Below are positions 21,024 to 29,043 of a stretch of 64,000 nt of DNA, piece by piece. The notes beneath the pieces were generated by a model, which saw only the letters and a program-made list of their open reading frames with translations, was not told the origin of the DNA and did no database searches. The DNA is taken from the NCBI RefSeq assembly GCF_002007115.1, contig NZ_MVAD01000004.1, positions 186,001-250,000 of the forward strand, in the 5' to 3' direction. Origin of the DNA: Massilia sp. KIM (lineage in GTDB: Bacteria > Pseudomonadota > Gammaproteobacteria > Burkholderiales > Burkholderiaceae_D). The position numbers and the translations under genes were made by a program. How positions within the stretch are numbered: the stretch's first letter is position 1; each line of letters begins with the position of its first letter.

Positions 21024-21046
21024 CGGACGGCCGGGGAGGCCGTCCG
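21024..21046. terminator. Hairpin between convergent hydrolase and lipA
   Basis: A perfect 9-bp stem, CGGACGGCC and GGCCGTCCG, with a 5-nt G-rich loop sits between the two stops. There is no T-tract on either strand, so its efficiency as an intrinsic terminator is uncertain. Confidence 0.5.
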
Positions 21047-21061
21047 TACAACGCGCAGCGC

Positions 21062-22060
21062 TCAGGCGCTGGCCGCGACGCCCGCTTCGTGGGCCTGCTG
21101 GTCGGCGTGGTAGGACGAACGCACCATCGCGCCCACGGCCGCGTGCACGAAGCCCATCTCGTAAGCCTTCTCCTCGAACATCTTGAAGGTGTCCGGGTGC
21201 ACGTAGCGGCGCACCGGCAGGTGCGAGTTCGACGGCGCCAGGTACTGACCGATGGTCAGCATGTCGATGTCGTGCTCGCGCATGTCGCGCATGACTTCCA
21301 GGATCTCTTCGTCGGTCTCGCCCAGGCCCACCATGAGGCCCGACTTGGTGACCGCGCTCGGATAGCGCTTCTTGAAATCGCGCAGCAGCACCAGCGAATG
21401 CTTGTAGTCGGCGCCCGGGCGCGCTTCCTTGTACAGGCGCGGCACGGTTTCGAGGTTGTGGTTCATCACGTCCGGCAGGCCGTTCGCGAAGATGTCCAGC
21501 GCCTTGTCCAGGCGGCCGCGGAAGTCCGGCACCAGGACTTCGATCTTGGTGTTCGGGCTCAGTTCGCGGGTCTTGGTGATGCACTCGACGAAGTGGGCGG
21601 CGCCGCCGTCACGCAGGTCGTCGCGGTCGACCGAGGTGATCACGACGTAGGACAGGCGCAGGTCGGCGATGGTCTTGGCCAGGTTGCCCGGCTCGTTGAC
21701 GTCCAGCGGATCCGGACGGCCGTGGCCGACGTCGCAGAACGGGCAGCGGCGGGTGCACTTGTCGCCCATGATCATGAAGGTCGCGGTGCCCTTGCCGAAG
21801 CATTCGCCGATGTTCGGGCAGCTGGCTTCCTCGCACACCGTCACCAGGTTGTTGGCGCGCAGGATGTCCTTGATCTCGTAGAAGCGCGACGAGGCGGTCG
21901 CCGCCTTCACGCGGATCCAGTCCGGCTTCTTCAGGCGTTCGGCGTCGCCGATCGGCACGATCTTGATCGGAATGCGCGACGTCTTGCTGGCGCCTTTCTG
22001 CTTTTCGCTGGCGTTGTAGGCGGATGCGGAGGCGATGCCGTTGTCGATTTCGGAAGTCAT
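21062..22060 (-). CDS. lipA: Lipoyl synthase
   Basis: A radical-SAM enzyme inserting two sulfurs into protein-bound octanoyl groups. The auxiliary cluster motif C76-EEAS-C81-PNIGE-C87 and the radical-SAM motif C102-TRR-C106-PF-C109 are intact. The start ATG 22060 gives 332 aa; a TTG six codons upstream is possible. It lies downstream of lipB on the same strand with a 24-bp gap, in the conserved order ybeD-lipB-lipA. The final conserved RSSYHAD tail is present. Confidence 0.96.
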   Translation of the reverse strand: MTSEIDNGIASASAYNASEKQKGASKTSRIPIKIVPIGDAERLKKPDWIRVKAATASSRFYEIKDILRANNLVTVCEEASCPNIGECFGKGTATFMIMGDKCTRRCPFCDVGHGRPDPLDVNEPGNLAKTIADLRLSYVVITSVDRDDLRDGGAAHFVECITKTRELSPNTKIEVLVPDFRGRLDKALDIFANGLPDVMNHNLETVPRLYKEARPGADYKHSLVLLRDFKKRYPSAVTKSGLMVGLGETDEEILEVMRDMREHDIDMLTIGQYLAPSNSHLPVRRYVHPDTFKMFEEKAYEMGFVHAAVGAMVRSSYHADQQAHEAGVAASA

Positions 22061-22084
22061 GTGGCTCAGTGCCCGCAAGGGGCG

Positions 22085-22789
22085 TCAGTTGGGGTTGTTC
22101 GTTGCCAGGGCGGCATCCTGGACATCGGAGACGTCGCTGGCGAGCTGGCGCACCAGTTCGCGCGCCAGCGCCTGCTGGACGTCCGCCAGCGGCGGCTCCA
22201 CGTCCATCGTGCGCATGTCGACCGTGGCCAGCCCGGAATAGCCGCAGGGGTTGATCCAGGTGAACGGGGCCAGGTCCATCGCCACGTTCAGCGACACGCC
22301 GTGGTAGGTGCAGCCGTTGCCGCGCACCTTGAGGCCGAGGGCGGCGATCTTGGCGCCCTTGCGCGGACCGTCGGCGATATAGATGCCGGGCGCGCCGGCG
22401 ACGCGCTCGCCCGCAAGATTATACGCCGCCAGCACGTCGATCACCGCTTGTTCGATTTTTGCAACAAACTGGCGCGCGTAGAGCTTGCCGCCCGGCTTGT
22501 TGCGGCGCAGGTCCATCAGCAGGTAGATCACGACCTGGCCGGGCCCGTGGTACGTCACCTCACCGCCGCGGTCGGTCTGGATCACCGGGACGTCGTGCGG
22601 CGCCAGCACGTGGGCGCGGTCGGCGCCCAGCCCGAGGGTGAACACGGGCGGGTGCTCGACGATCCACAATTCGTCCCGGGTCTCGGGCGTGCGCGCATCC
22701 GTGAAGGCGCGCATGGCGGCGAACACGGGTTCGTAGTCGGCGCGGCCGAGTTCGCGGATGATCGGCGTGGCGGGACGGGTCGATGACAT
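22085..22789 (-). CDS. lipB: Octanoyl-[ACP]:protein N-octanoyltransferase
   Basis: Transfers octanoate from ACP to lipoyl domains, giving the LipA substrate. Signatures: [21 protein letters not shown], with the conserved His; the Lys of [13 protein letters not shown]; and the acyl-thioester Cys in INPCGYSG. I prefer ATG 22789 (MSSTRP, 234 aa) because the alternative ATG 22825 overlaps a TATAAT that could be the promoter -10 (22829-22824); neither start has a clear ribosome site. Confidence 0.94.
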   Translation of the reverse strand: MSSTRPATPIIRELGRADYEPVFAAMRAFTDARTPETRDELWIVEHPPVFTLGLGADRAHVLAPHDVPVIQTDRGGEVTYHGPGQVVIYLLMDLRRNKPGGKLYARQFVAKIEQAVIDVLAAYNLAGERVAGAPGIYIADGPRKGAKIAALGLKVRGNGCTYHGVSLNVAMDLAPFTWINPCGYSGLATVDMRTMDVEPPLADVQQALARELVRQLASDVSDVQDAALATNNPN

Positions 22790-22870
22790 GAAGGTATCAA
22801 GCGGGAATATGGGCAGCCCCGCCATTATAAGCCAGCGCGATCCCTCGCGCCGGCGGGGCCCCGCTCGCGC

Positions 22871-23137
22871 TTACAGCACCATCTTGACCATCTCGTGGGT
22901 CGAGAGGGCGCGGTAGACGTCGTCCAGCATCTCGCGGCTGGTGGCGCGCACGATCACGGTCAGGCCGGTGTAGTTGCCCTTGGCCGAAGGACGGCTCTGC
23001 ATCTTGCCTTCATGGAAAGTTGGATCGAAGCGGGTGACGACCTCGAGGATCGTGGCCGCGAAATCGGCGTGCGTCGCGCCCATCACCTTGATCGGGAAGT
23101 CGCTCGGGTATTCGATGAGGGATTCTTTCGGGTCCAT
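22871..23137 (-). CDS. ybeD: YbeD/DUF493 family protein
   Basis: An 88-aa ACT-like alpha/beta protein of the DUF493 family, recognisable by EYPSDFPIKVMGA at the N-terminus and the YTGLTVIVRATSREMLDDVYRAL segment. It is the usual upstream partner of lipB, and a regulatory role in lipoylation has been suggested for relatives but is unproven. ATG 23137 is preceded by AGGAC; the frame is open further upstream but the family start is here. A degenerate palindromic repeat lies upstream. Confidence 0.92.
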   Translation of the reverse strand: MDPKESLIEYPSDFPIKVMGATHADFAATILEVVTRFDPTFHEGKMQSRPSAKGNYTGLTVIVRATSREMLDDVYRALSTHEMVKMVL

Positions 23138-23250
23138 GGTCCTAGTCCTGTCTTTGTAAAGGCGCATTGTAGCCAAACCCGCAGATGGGGTCGGCCGGCC
23201 GGAAAAAAAAGGCCGGGCCACGCCGCGATGTCATTCAGCCAAGCGCGACA

Positions 23251-23359
23251 CCGTCGTTCCCGGCAGGGTCGGGAAGGACTTCCGGCGAAGGATGGAACCC
23301 AGGTTCGGGTGCATGGCCATTTACGCAAACTTGGATTCCGGCCTTCGCCGGAACGACGT
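23251..23359. repeat. REP-like palindromic unit with a degenerate partner
   Basis: The unit 23328-23359 (AACTTGGATTCCGGCC, palindrome TTCCGGCCTTCGCCGGAA, end CGACGT) matches the 17.8-kb and 36.7-kb family. About 50 bp before it, 23251-23305 looks like a decayed unit in the opposite orientation (CGTCGTTCC at one end, GGAACCCAGGTT at the other). Both lie between ybeD and the FecR-domain gene. Confidence 0.75.
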
Positions 23360-23388
23360 GTTTAATTCAACTAATACGGGACGAGGCC

Positions 23389-25380
23389 TCAGCGCTTGGA
23401 ATGGAAGCCGCGCTCCTGGGCGTCGTCCTGGCCGCGGTGCTCCATGCGCGGGCGGCTCGGCGCCGAGGGCATCGCCTGCGGCGGGGGCGGCGCCACCGCG
23501 GTCGGCGCGGGCGAGGGCGCCGGCATGCTCGGGCGGGGCGCGGCCAGCTGCATCGGCGCCTGGGACGGCGGCGCCGGACGCGGGGCAGCCTGCATCATGG
23601 GCGCGGGCATCGCCGCGACCGGATGCGGCCGCGAGCGCGGACCCTCGTCGCCATCGCGTCCGCCGCGCCATTCGCGTCCGCCGCGCTCTTCACGCTCGGC
23701 GCGCTCCGGCCGGAACCAGGGGCGCGGCTGCTCGGGGCGGTCGGCCTGCGGCGGCCGGATGTTCGGCACCGGCGCGCCCAGGGGCGCGGGCGCGGTGGTG
23801 ATGCGTCCCGGCGGCAGCGGCGCGGCCAGCGGGGCGGCGGCGTTCTGCGGCCCCGGATCGGTCGCCAGGATGGGCGGGCGCTGGCCGCGCTGGAAGCGGT
23901 CACGGTCACGGTCACGGTCACGGTCACGGTCACGGTCACGGTCCCGGTCCCGGTCGCGCTCCGCACGATCGCGGTTCCACTCGGCGCGGTCGCGGTTCCA
24001 TTCGTTGCGGTCACGGTTCCATTCGTTGCGCTCACGGCTCCATTCGCCGCGCTCGCGCTCTCCGCGATTGCGCTCCAGGCGGTCGCGCCAGGCGGCCGGC
24101 GGCGGCGGCGCGCTGGCCATGCCCAGTCCGCCAAGCGCCGGGCTGCTCGCCTTCGGCAGGCTGGACACCACCACCGGCCCGCGCTGGCCGAAATGTGCAT
24201 GCGGCACCACGGTCAGGCCAGGCGGGCGGTAATCCGGCCGGCGGTCCGGGCCTTTCTGGTCGCGCGTGCGCCAGCCGTAGCTGTTCAGGCGGCGCAGGCG
24301 CTCGTCGGACAGGCGGTAGTGCGGCACGTAGCGGTCGTGCGGCCCGAGCGGATACCAGCCCAGGGCCGGCTGGCTGCGCGAATGGAAATGCGCGTTCCAG
24401 CCGCCGCCGCCGACCCAGCCCACCAGGGCCGGCGCCCAGATCGGACGGCGCTCGTGGCGGCCGGGCGCCCAGGCCCAGCGGTTCCTGACCTGCACCCAGC
24501 GGCCGTAATGGAAGGGCGCATAGCCCCAGGGCGCGTTGTCGACCCAGGTCCAGCCCCAGGGCGCGATCCAGGTCCAGCGTCCGTCCTGGTAGGGCGTCCA
24601 GGTGCTGACCACGGTCGGGATCCACAGTGCGCCGTATTCCGGGTCCTGGCTCCAGCTGCCGTGGCGGTCGAGTTCCTCGTAGCCGGTCATCTCGGTGGTG
24701 ACGTAGCGCGCCGAGGCAGCGTTGTCGAGCAGGCGGTCGCGCCCCAGCGCCCAGTCGTCGAAGGCGTCACGGCGCGCCTGCAGGGTGCGGATATCGTATT
24801 CCTGCACCTCGGCGCTGCGGCCGGCGCGCACGGTGAGCTTGGCGCCGGCGCCGTCGACCTGGGCTTCGCCGTCGAACACGCTCACCAGGCTGGTGTCGCG
24901 GCTGCGCTCGGCGTCCACGCGCAGGCGGCCGGCGCGGCTCATGCGCACCCGCGCCTGCGGCGTGGCAAGCTCGAATTCGGGCGCCACCTCGTCGCTCAGG
25001 ATGCGGATGCTGGCGCTGCCGTAGTGCAGGCGCAGGCGCAGGCTGTCGTCGTCCAGTTCGGTCACGGCGAGCGAGCTGTCGCCGTCCAGGCGGATCGAGG
25101 TCGAGCCGATGCGCAGCTCGGTGCGCGCGCCGGGCGCGGTGGTGATCAGGTTGTCGGTGGTGACGGGCCAGTTGACCAGGGCCTCGCTGGCGGTCTCGCC
25201 GACCTCGCTGCTGATCGTGACCTTGCCCTGGATCAGGGAGACGCGGCCGACCCGGCCCGGAGGCTCGGTCTCGATCCAGCGCCCGCCGCTGTCGACCTCC
25301 TGCACGTCTTGGGTCATGGCGCACGCGGAAAGCGTCGCCAGAGCAAGCGCGACGGAGGTCTTGGCGAAACGGAAGGTCAT
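23389..25380 (-). CDS. FecR/DUF6600-type lipoprotein with Arg-Asp repeats
   Basis: A 663-aa predicted lipoprotein: lipobox LSAC (acylated Cys20), a FecR-like beta domain (about 40-190, GKVTISSEVGE and DSSLAVTELDDDSLRLRL), then the DUF6600 Trp-rich region (about 215-345) with repeated GRWTWIAPWGWTWVDN-like and YGRWVQV elements. A low-complexity part follows: WNRDR heptads at about 444-471 and ten RD dipeptides at about 475-494, then a Pro/Ala/Arg-rich tail. GGAGCCCGCC precedes the ATG. Likely envelope-associated with no known function; no sigma/anti-sigma gene is adjacent. Confidence 0.85.
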   Translation of the reverse strand: MTFRFAKTSVALALATLSACAMTQDVQEVDSGGRWIETEPPGRVGRVSLIQGKVTISSEVGETASEALVNWPVTTDNLITTAPGARTELRIGSTSIRLDGDSSLAVTELDDDSLRLRLHYGSASIRILSDEVAPEFELATPQARVRMSRAGRLRVDAERSRDTSLVSVFDGEAQVDGAGAKLTVRAGRSAEVQEYDIRTLQARRDAFDDWALGRDRLLDNAASARYVTTEMTGYEELDRHGSWSQDPEYGALWIPTVVSTWTPYQDGRWTWIAPWGWTWVDNAPWGYAPFHYGRWVQVRNRWAWAPGRHERRPIWAPALVGWVGGGGWNAHFHSRSQPALGWYPLGPHDRYVPHYRLSDERLRRLNSYGWRTRDQKGPDRRPDYRPPGLTVVPHAHFGQRGPVVVSSLPKASSPALGGLGMASAPPPPAAWRDRLERNRGERERGEWSRERNEWNRDRNEWNRDRAEWNRDRAERDRDRDRDRDRDRDRDRDRDRFQRGQRPPILATDPGPQNAAAPLAAPLPPGRITTAPAPLGAPVPNIRPPQADRPEQPRPWFRPERAEREERGGREWRGGRDGDEGPRSRPHPVAAMPAPMMQAAPRPAPPSQAPMQLAAPRPSMPAPSPAPTAVAPPPPQAMPSAPSRPRMEHRGQDDAQERGFHSKR
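23898..23957. repeat. Hexanucleotide tandem repeat (GGTCAC)n inside the FecR/DUF6600 gene
   Basis: Seven perfect GGTCAC units are followed by GGTCCC, GGTCCC and GGTCGC, ten units in all. On the coding strand they specify Asp-Arg dipeptides. Because the unit is 6 bp, copy-number change alters protein length without breaking the frame. A second, 21-bp imperfect repeat encoding WNRD(R/N)xE heptads lies next to it at about 23968-24050. Confidence 0.95.
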
Positions 25381-25528
25381 GGCGGGCTCCAGCGAGGAAG
25401 CGGACTAGGGAATTCCAGCCGCAAGGGGCTATCGTCGGTATAACGCGCAAGCCGCCCTGTGGACAACGCGGGTTACAGAAAGTTGCAAGTCAAGCGTAGC
25501 GCATAAACGGCGCCGCCGCCAAGGGGCT

Positions 25529-26173
25529 TCAGGCCGGCTGGCCGCCGCGCTTGACGAAGAACAGCATCGAACCGATCACCATCAACACCAGGCCGAAGAA
25601 GCGGTTCTGCAGCTTCATGGCGCGCGGATCGCGCAGGAAACGCTGCATCGAGGCGGCCAGGGCGGCGTAGCCGTGCATCACGATCGAGTCGATGGTGACC
25701 ATGGTCACGCCCAGGATGGCCAGCTGGGGCAGCAGGGGAGCGTCCTTGGAAATGAACTGGGGCAGCACCGCCACCATGAAGATGATGCCCTTGGGATTGG
25801 TGGCATTGGTCAGGAAGCCGGTCAGCACGCGCTTGCCCAGCGAAGGGTGGGCTTCCAGGCCTTCGGTCGAGGCCAGCGGGCCGCTGGTGGCGGCCGCGCG
25901 CCACTGCGCGATGCCGAGGTAGATCAGGTAGAGCGCGCCGACCACCTTGACCACGGTGAAGGCCAGCGAGGAGGCCAGCAGCAGGGAGCCGACGCCGGCG
26001 CCGGCGATGAGCAGCACCAGGATCAGGCCCAGCTGCAATCCCAGCACGGTGCCGCTGGCCTTCTTCAGGCCATAGGCCAGGCCGTGGGACATCGACAGCA
26101 CGGCGCCGGAGCCGGGCGAGATGGCGATCACGGTGCCGGCGATGACGAAGGCGAACCAGGTGGCGAAGCTCAT
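25529..26173 (-). CDS. LysE/RhtB family amino-acid exporter
   Basis: A 214-aa inner-membrane protein of the LysE superfamily with about six hydrophobic helices. The N-terminal signature AISPGSGAVLSMSHGLAYGLKKA and LYLIYLGIAQWR, plus TNATNPKGIIFMVAVLPQF, are typical of RhtB-type exporters. ATG 26173 is the family start; upstream in-frame codons read like noise. Substrate (homoserine, threonine or another amino acid) cannot be told. It stands alone between the DUF6600 gene and HU on the minus strand. Confidence 0.9.
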   Translation of the reverse strand: MSFATWFAFVIAGTVIAISPGSGAVLSMSHGLAYGLKKASGTVLGLQLGLILVLLIAGAGVGSLLLASSLAFTVVKVVGALYLIYLGIAQWRAAATSGPLASTEGLEAHPSLGKRVLTGFLTNATNPKGIIFMVAVLPQFISKDAPLLPQLAILGVTMVTIDSIVMHGYAALAASMQRFLRDPRAMKLQNRFFGLVLMVIGSMLFFVKRGGQPA

Positions 26174-26281
26174 GCTGGGACGGGAATAGGGGAAACGGGG
26201 AGAGGGGAAAACCAGCCTGCGCACGCGGCCGCCTGTAAGCCAGGCAGGACCGCGGCGCAAGCCGTGGGATGCTGCTTCTTC

Positions 26282-26566
26282 TTACTTCTTCTTCGGATTG
26301 ACGGCGGCCTTCAGGGTGGCGCCGGCAGCGAAGCGCGGGGTCTTCGACGCAGCAATCTTGATCACTTCGCCAGTAGCCGGGTTACGGCCCTTGCGAGCGG
26401 CACGCTTGGTCACCGAGAAGGTGCCGAAGCCGGTGATGCCGACCGTGTCGCCTTTTTTCAGGCGTTCGGTGATGATGTCGATGATGGTGTTGACGGCGTC
26501 GCCAGCGGCAGCGCCGGACATCTCAGTGCGCTTCGCGAATTCCGCGATCAGTTCACCTTTTTTCAT
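26282..26566 (-). CDS. hup: DNA-binding protein HU
   Basis: A 94-aa HU subunit that bends and compacts DNA as a dimer. The family signature GFGTFSVTKRAARKGRNPATGE (DNA-binding arm, about 46-67 including the Pro at the tip) and the KTPRFAAGATLKAAVN tail are present. A GGAGGGACTT ribosome site precedes the ATG. The promoter appears to be embedded in a long dyad (26584-26630). Alpha or beta type cannot be assigned; the short tail PKKK is unremarkable. It is the HU form rather than IHF. Confidence 0.95.
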   Translation of the reverse strand: MKKGELIAEFAKRTEMSGAAAGDAVNTIIDIITERLKKGDTVGITGFGTFSVTKRAARKGRNPATGEVIKIAASKTPRFAAGATLKAAVNPKKK

Positions 26567-26583
26567 AAGTCCCTCCGGGTTAA

Positions 26584-26630
26584 AAGAGCGGGAAGATTAG
26601 CACAAATATTTCTTTGTGTAATCTCGCTCT
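26584..26630 (-). promoter_or_regulatory. Long dyad overlapping the probable HU promoter, or terminator of the upstream RHH gene
   Basis: Arms AGAGCG-AGATTA-CACAAA and TTTGTG-TAATCT-CGCTCT, interrupted by GGA and a single G on one side, surround a 6-nt centre. On the minus strand the same bases give a TTACAC -35 and TAATCT -10 spaced 16 bp, with HU 20 bp beyond the expected start site. The arms are followed on the minus strand by TTTTAA, so RNA from the upstream ribbon-helix-helix gene could also end here. Confidence 0.6.
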
Positions 26631-26643
26631 GCCCAAGGAGGCC

Positions 26644-26856
26644 TTATGCGACGCCAGTTTCGAGTGCCGGACCACCCAGACGGTTGCGCAGGGCGGCGTT
26701 GATCAGGGTCTGGTAGCCGGTGCCGCAGCGCTCGGACAGGGTGCGGAATTCCTTCAGGACTTCGTCATCCAGGTAGATCGTGATGCGGGTCTTGCGTTTC
26801 GGCGGACGGGTACGGCGAACCGGTGCGGCTGGCACGGTCGAATCGGTATTCATCAT
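26644..26856 (-). CDS. BrnA-like ribbon-helix-helix protein, no toxin partner seen
   Basis: A 70-aa basic protein. The strand-helix-helix core is KTRITIYLDDEVLKEFRTL followed by GTGYQTLINAALRNRL, the GYQT-IN-LR pattern of the BrnA antitoxin family. The N-terminal 22 residues are Pro/Arg/Lys-rich. AAGGAGA lies before the ATG pair 26856/26853. BrnA is normally paired with a BrnT toxin gene just upstream; none is present on either side. It may be a stand-alone DNA-binding repressor, possibly of HU or of itself. The frame extends upstream but without a start signal. Confidence 0.85.
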   Translation of the reverse strand: MMNTDSTVPAAPVRRTRPPKRKTRITIYLDDEVLKEFRTLSERCGTGYQTLINAALRNRLGGPALETGVA

Positions 26857-27022
26857 GGCATCTCCTTCGTTGGACGAGGCTGCAGTACCGCAGTCCTCTG
26901 ATTGCACTATACGTATGCGAGGGGGCAGCCGCCCGCCAAAAGCGACGAGATGCAGATTTTCAGGGCTGAAATGCAAAAAGCCGCGCTGAACCGTGTGCCT
27001 CTCCTGGCCCGGTCGGTTAATA

Positions 27023-27041
27023 TCATGTGGTTTTGACATGA
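27023..27041. promoter_or_regulatory. Small dyad upstream of the DUF808 gene
   Basis: TCATGT and ACATGA flank 7 bp, 15 bp before the ATG at 27056, next to TTAATAT (27017-27023), which could serve as a -10. It may be an operator for the divergent intergenic region shared with the ribbon-helix-helix gene; the arms are short. Confidence 0.3.
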
Positions 27042-27055
27042 CAGGAGCGTGACTG

Positions 27056-27991
27056 ATGGCTGCAGGCAGTTTGCTGGCACTACTGGACGATATTGCGACC
27101 GTCCTCGACGACGTATCGGTGATGAGCAAGGTCGCCGCCAAGAAGACCGCCGGTGTGCTGGGCGACGACCTGGCCCTGAACGCCCAGCAGGTGACCGGCG
27201 TCAATCCCGAGCGCGAGCTGCCGGTGGTATGGGCGGTGGCCAAGGGTTCGCTCAAGAACAAGGCGATCCTGGTGCCGGCCGCGCTGGCGATTTCGGCCTT
27301 CGTTCCCTGGCTGATCACCCCGCTCCTGATGATCGGCGGCGCCTTCCTGTGCTTCGAGGGTTTCGAGAAGCTTGCTCACAAGTATTTACACAGCAAGGAA
27401 GAGGACGAGCGCCACCACGCCGAGCACGTCGAGGCGCTGGCCAATCCGGCGGTGGACGTATGCGAGGTCGAGAAGGACAAGATCAAGGGCGCGGTGCGCA
27501 CCGACTTCATCCTGTCGGCGGAGATCATCGTGATCTCGCTGGGCACGGTGGCCGCCGCGCCTTTCGGCCAGCAGGTCGCAGTGCTGGTCACGATCGCGCT
27601 GGCGATGACGGTTGGCGTGTACGGCCTGGTGGCCGGCATCGTCAAGATGGACGACGCCGGGCTCTACCTGAGCCAGAAGCAGAACGGCGCCGCGCGCGGC
27701 CTCGGCAAGGGCCTGCTGGCGCTGGCGCCGAAGCTGATGAAATTCCTGTCGGTGGCCGGCACGGTGGCCATGTTCATGGTCGGCGGCGGCATCGTCAGCC
27801 ACGCGGTGCCCTTCCTGCACCACCTGGAGGAAGGCGCGGCCCACGCGGTGGAAGGCGTGCCGGGGGTCGGCGGCCTGCTGGCCGCGATCGCGCCCTCGGT
27901 CACGAGCGCCCTCATCGGCATGGTGATCGGCGCCGCCGTGCTGCTGGTCGTCACCCTGGTGCAGCGCCTGCGCGGCAAGAAAGCGCACTGA
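27056..27991 (+). CDS. DUF808 (YedI) family inner-membrane protein
   Basis: A 311-aa membrane protein. The N-terminal soluble stretch [36 protein letters not shown] is diagnostic for DUF808/YedI. Predicted helices follow at about 78-105, 155-185, 185-210, 235-262 and 280-300. Function unknown; the family is widespread in proteobacteria. AGGAG precedes the ATG by 10 bp. Single gene, divergent from the ribbon-helix-helix gene and convergent with the next. Confidence 0.9.
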   Translation: MAAGSLLALLDDIATVLDDVSVMSKVAAKKTAGVLGDDLALNAQQVTGVNPERELPVVWAVAKGSLKNKAILVPAALAISAFVPWLITPLLMIGGAFLCFEGFEKLAHKYLHSKEEDERHHAEHVEALANPAVDVCEVEKDKIKGAVRTDFILSAEIIVISLGTVAAAPFGQQVAVLVTIALAMTVGVYGLVAGIVKMDDAGLYLSQKQNGAARGLGKGLLALAPKLMKFLSVAGTVAMFMVGGGIVSHAVPFLHHLEEGAAHAVEGVPGVGGLLAAIAPSVTSALIGMVIGAAVLLVVTLVQRLRGKKAH

Positions 27992-28001
27992 GCCGGCCGG
28001 C

Positions 28002-28511
28002 TCAGCCGCCGGTCGCCAGGCGCTGCAGGCGCAGCGCCGCCATCCCATCCCTGACCGCCCAGGCCAGCGCCCCCAGCGCCATGGCGGTCAGCACCCAGCT
28101 TCCCCAGCCGTGATCGACGGGCGCCAGCCCGGTCGGCAACGCCTGCCACGCGTAGAGCGCCTGCCCGGTCAAGGTGTACATCACCCCCAGGTTGGCGAAC
28201 AGGAAGAGGTGCAGCACCCGCTCGCTCGCCGGCAGCACCCGGGTGTCGCCCTCGATCACCACGTCGCGCGCCGAGACCGCCAGTTCCAGCGCGAACAGCG
28301 CGCCGATCCACCATGCCAGCCCACCGTGCCACTCGAACCAGGCAAGCGAGATGAACAGCAGTGCGAACACCAGTTCGCGCGCGCTGTGCATGCGCTCCTC
28401 GGCGGCGCCGTCGGCGCGCGCCGGTACCCGCGCCAGCAGCTCGTGATTGAGCAGGACGTCGATGCCGCCGAGGATGCCGTGTGCGATTACCGCATAGACA
28501 TAGAGCGGCAC
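28002..28511 (-). CDS. Small integral membrane protein, unknown
   Basis: A 169-aa protein with about four hydrophobic helices (about 5-20, 48-72, 98-120, 135-155) and charged loops containing a conserved-looking HxE pattern (DVLLNHELLARVP; HSARELVFALLF). I do not recognise the family. It is 16 bp downstream of the next minus-strand gene, another small membrane-associated protein, so the two are probably co-transcribed. Confidence 0.65.
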   Translation of the reverse strand: MPLYVYAVIAHGILGGIDVLLNHELLARVPARADGAAEERMHSARELVFALLFISLAWFEWHGGLAWWIGALFALELAVSARDVVIEGDTRVLPASERVLHLFLFANLGVMYTLTGQALYAWQALPTGLAPVDHGWGSWVLTAMALGALAWAVRDGMAALRLQRLATGG

Positions 28512-28527
28512 GTTTTTTCCTTCTGCT

Positions 28528-29004
28528 CTAGACTTTGTAGGTCTCGGAGCGCCGGCTCAGGACAGCGCCCAACGCCAGGCCGATCGCGAAGCCGCCGTAG
28601 ACGACCGCCAGCGAGGGCTTGGACAGGCGCTTCTCGTAGCCCGGATGCAGTCGGCGGGGCGTGATCTTGTAGTCGGTGAAGGCGGCCAGGGCCGAGGTTG
28701 CCGCCGCCGCGGCCAGGGTGCCGACCGGACTTTTCTTGTCCAGCACGCCGCCCATGAAGCGCTCGAACACGAAGGACCAGAAGGTGGCGCTGGCGTGGTG
28801 GATCAGGTAGCCCGGGACCGTATAGCGCAGCGACAGGCCGTCGTGGCGCGCCGCTTCCTTGCCATAGACGTAGTGGCTGACCGCATTGGTCGGCGCATAG
28901 GGGCTGCCGGTTTCCTTCTTGCCCATCAGCGCCAGGGCGGCGGTCGAGAGAATGCTGGACGCGGTGCCTGACACCAGGGCGCGCTGTAGTGCCGAATTGT
29001 GCAT
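28528..29004 (-). CDS. Hypothetical membrane protein
   Basis: A 158-aa protein with two or three hydrophobic helices (about 8-28, 95-112, 133-150). The central part GYLIHHASATFWSFVFERFMG, with paired His, and the Tyr/His-rich NAVSHYVYGKEA segment stand out but fit no family I know. ATG 29004 has AGAGGG in front. It is divergent, 39 bp from the SDR-DoxX fusion, with which it may share a regulator. Confidence 0.65.
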   Translation of the reverse strand: MHNSALQRALVSGTASSILSTAALALMGKKETGSPYAPTNAVSHYVYGKEAARHDGLSLRYTVPGYLIHHASATFWSFVFERFMGGVLDKKSPVGTLAAAAATSALAAFTDYKITPRRLHPGYEKRLSKPSLAVVYGGFAIGLALGAVLSRRSETYKV

Positions 29005-29043
29005 GGGACCCTCTTTGTGTAATTGATGCGAAAGGAAGCGTGG

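Noticed and set aside
22831..22854. Hairpin between ybeD and lipB as a terminator
   Set aside because: Stem has a G-T pair and no T-tract on the minus strand; ybeD-lipB-lipA are usually co-transcribed, so evidence is too weak to list.
23898..23957. GGTCAC repeats as a regulatory or CRISPR-like array
   Set aside because: They lie inside an intact coding frame and translate into RD dipeptides.
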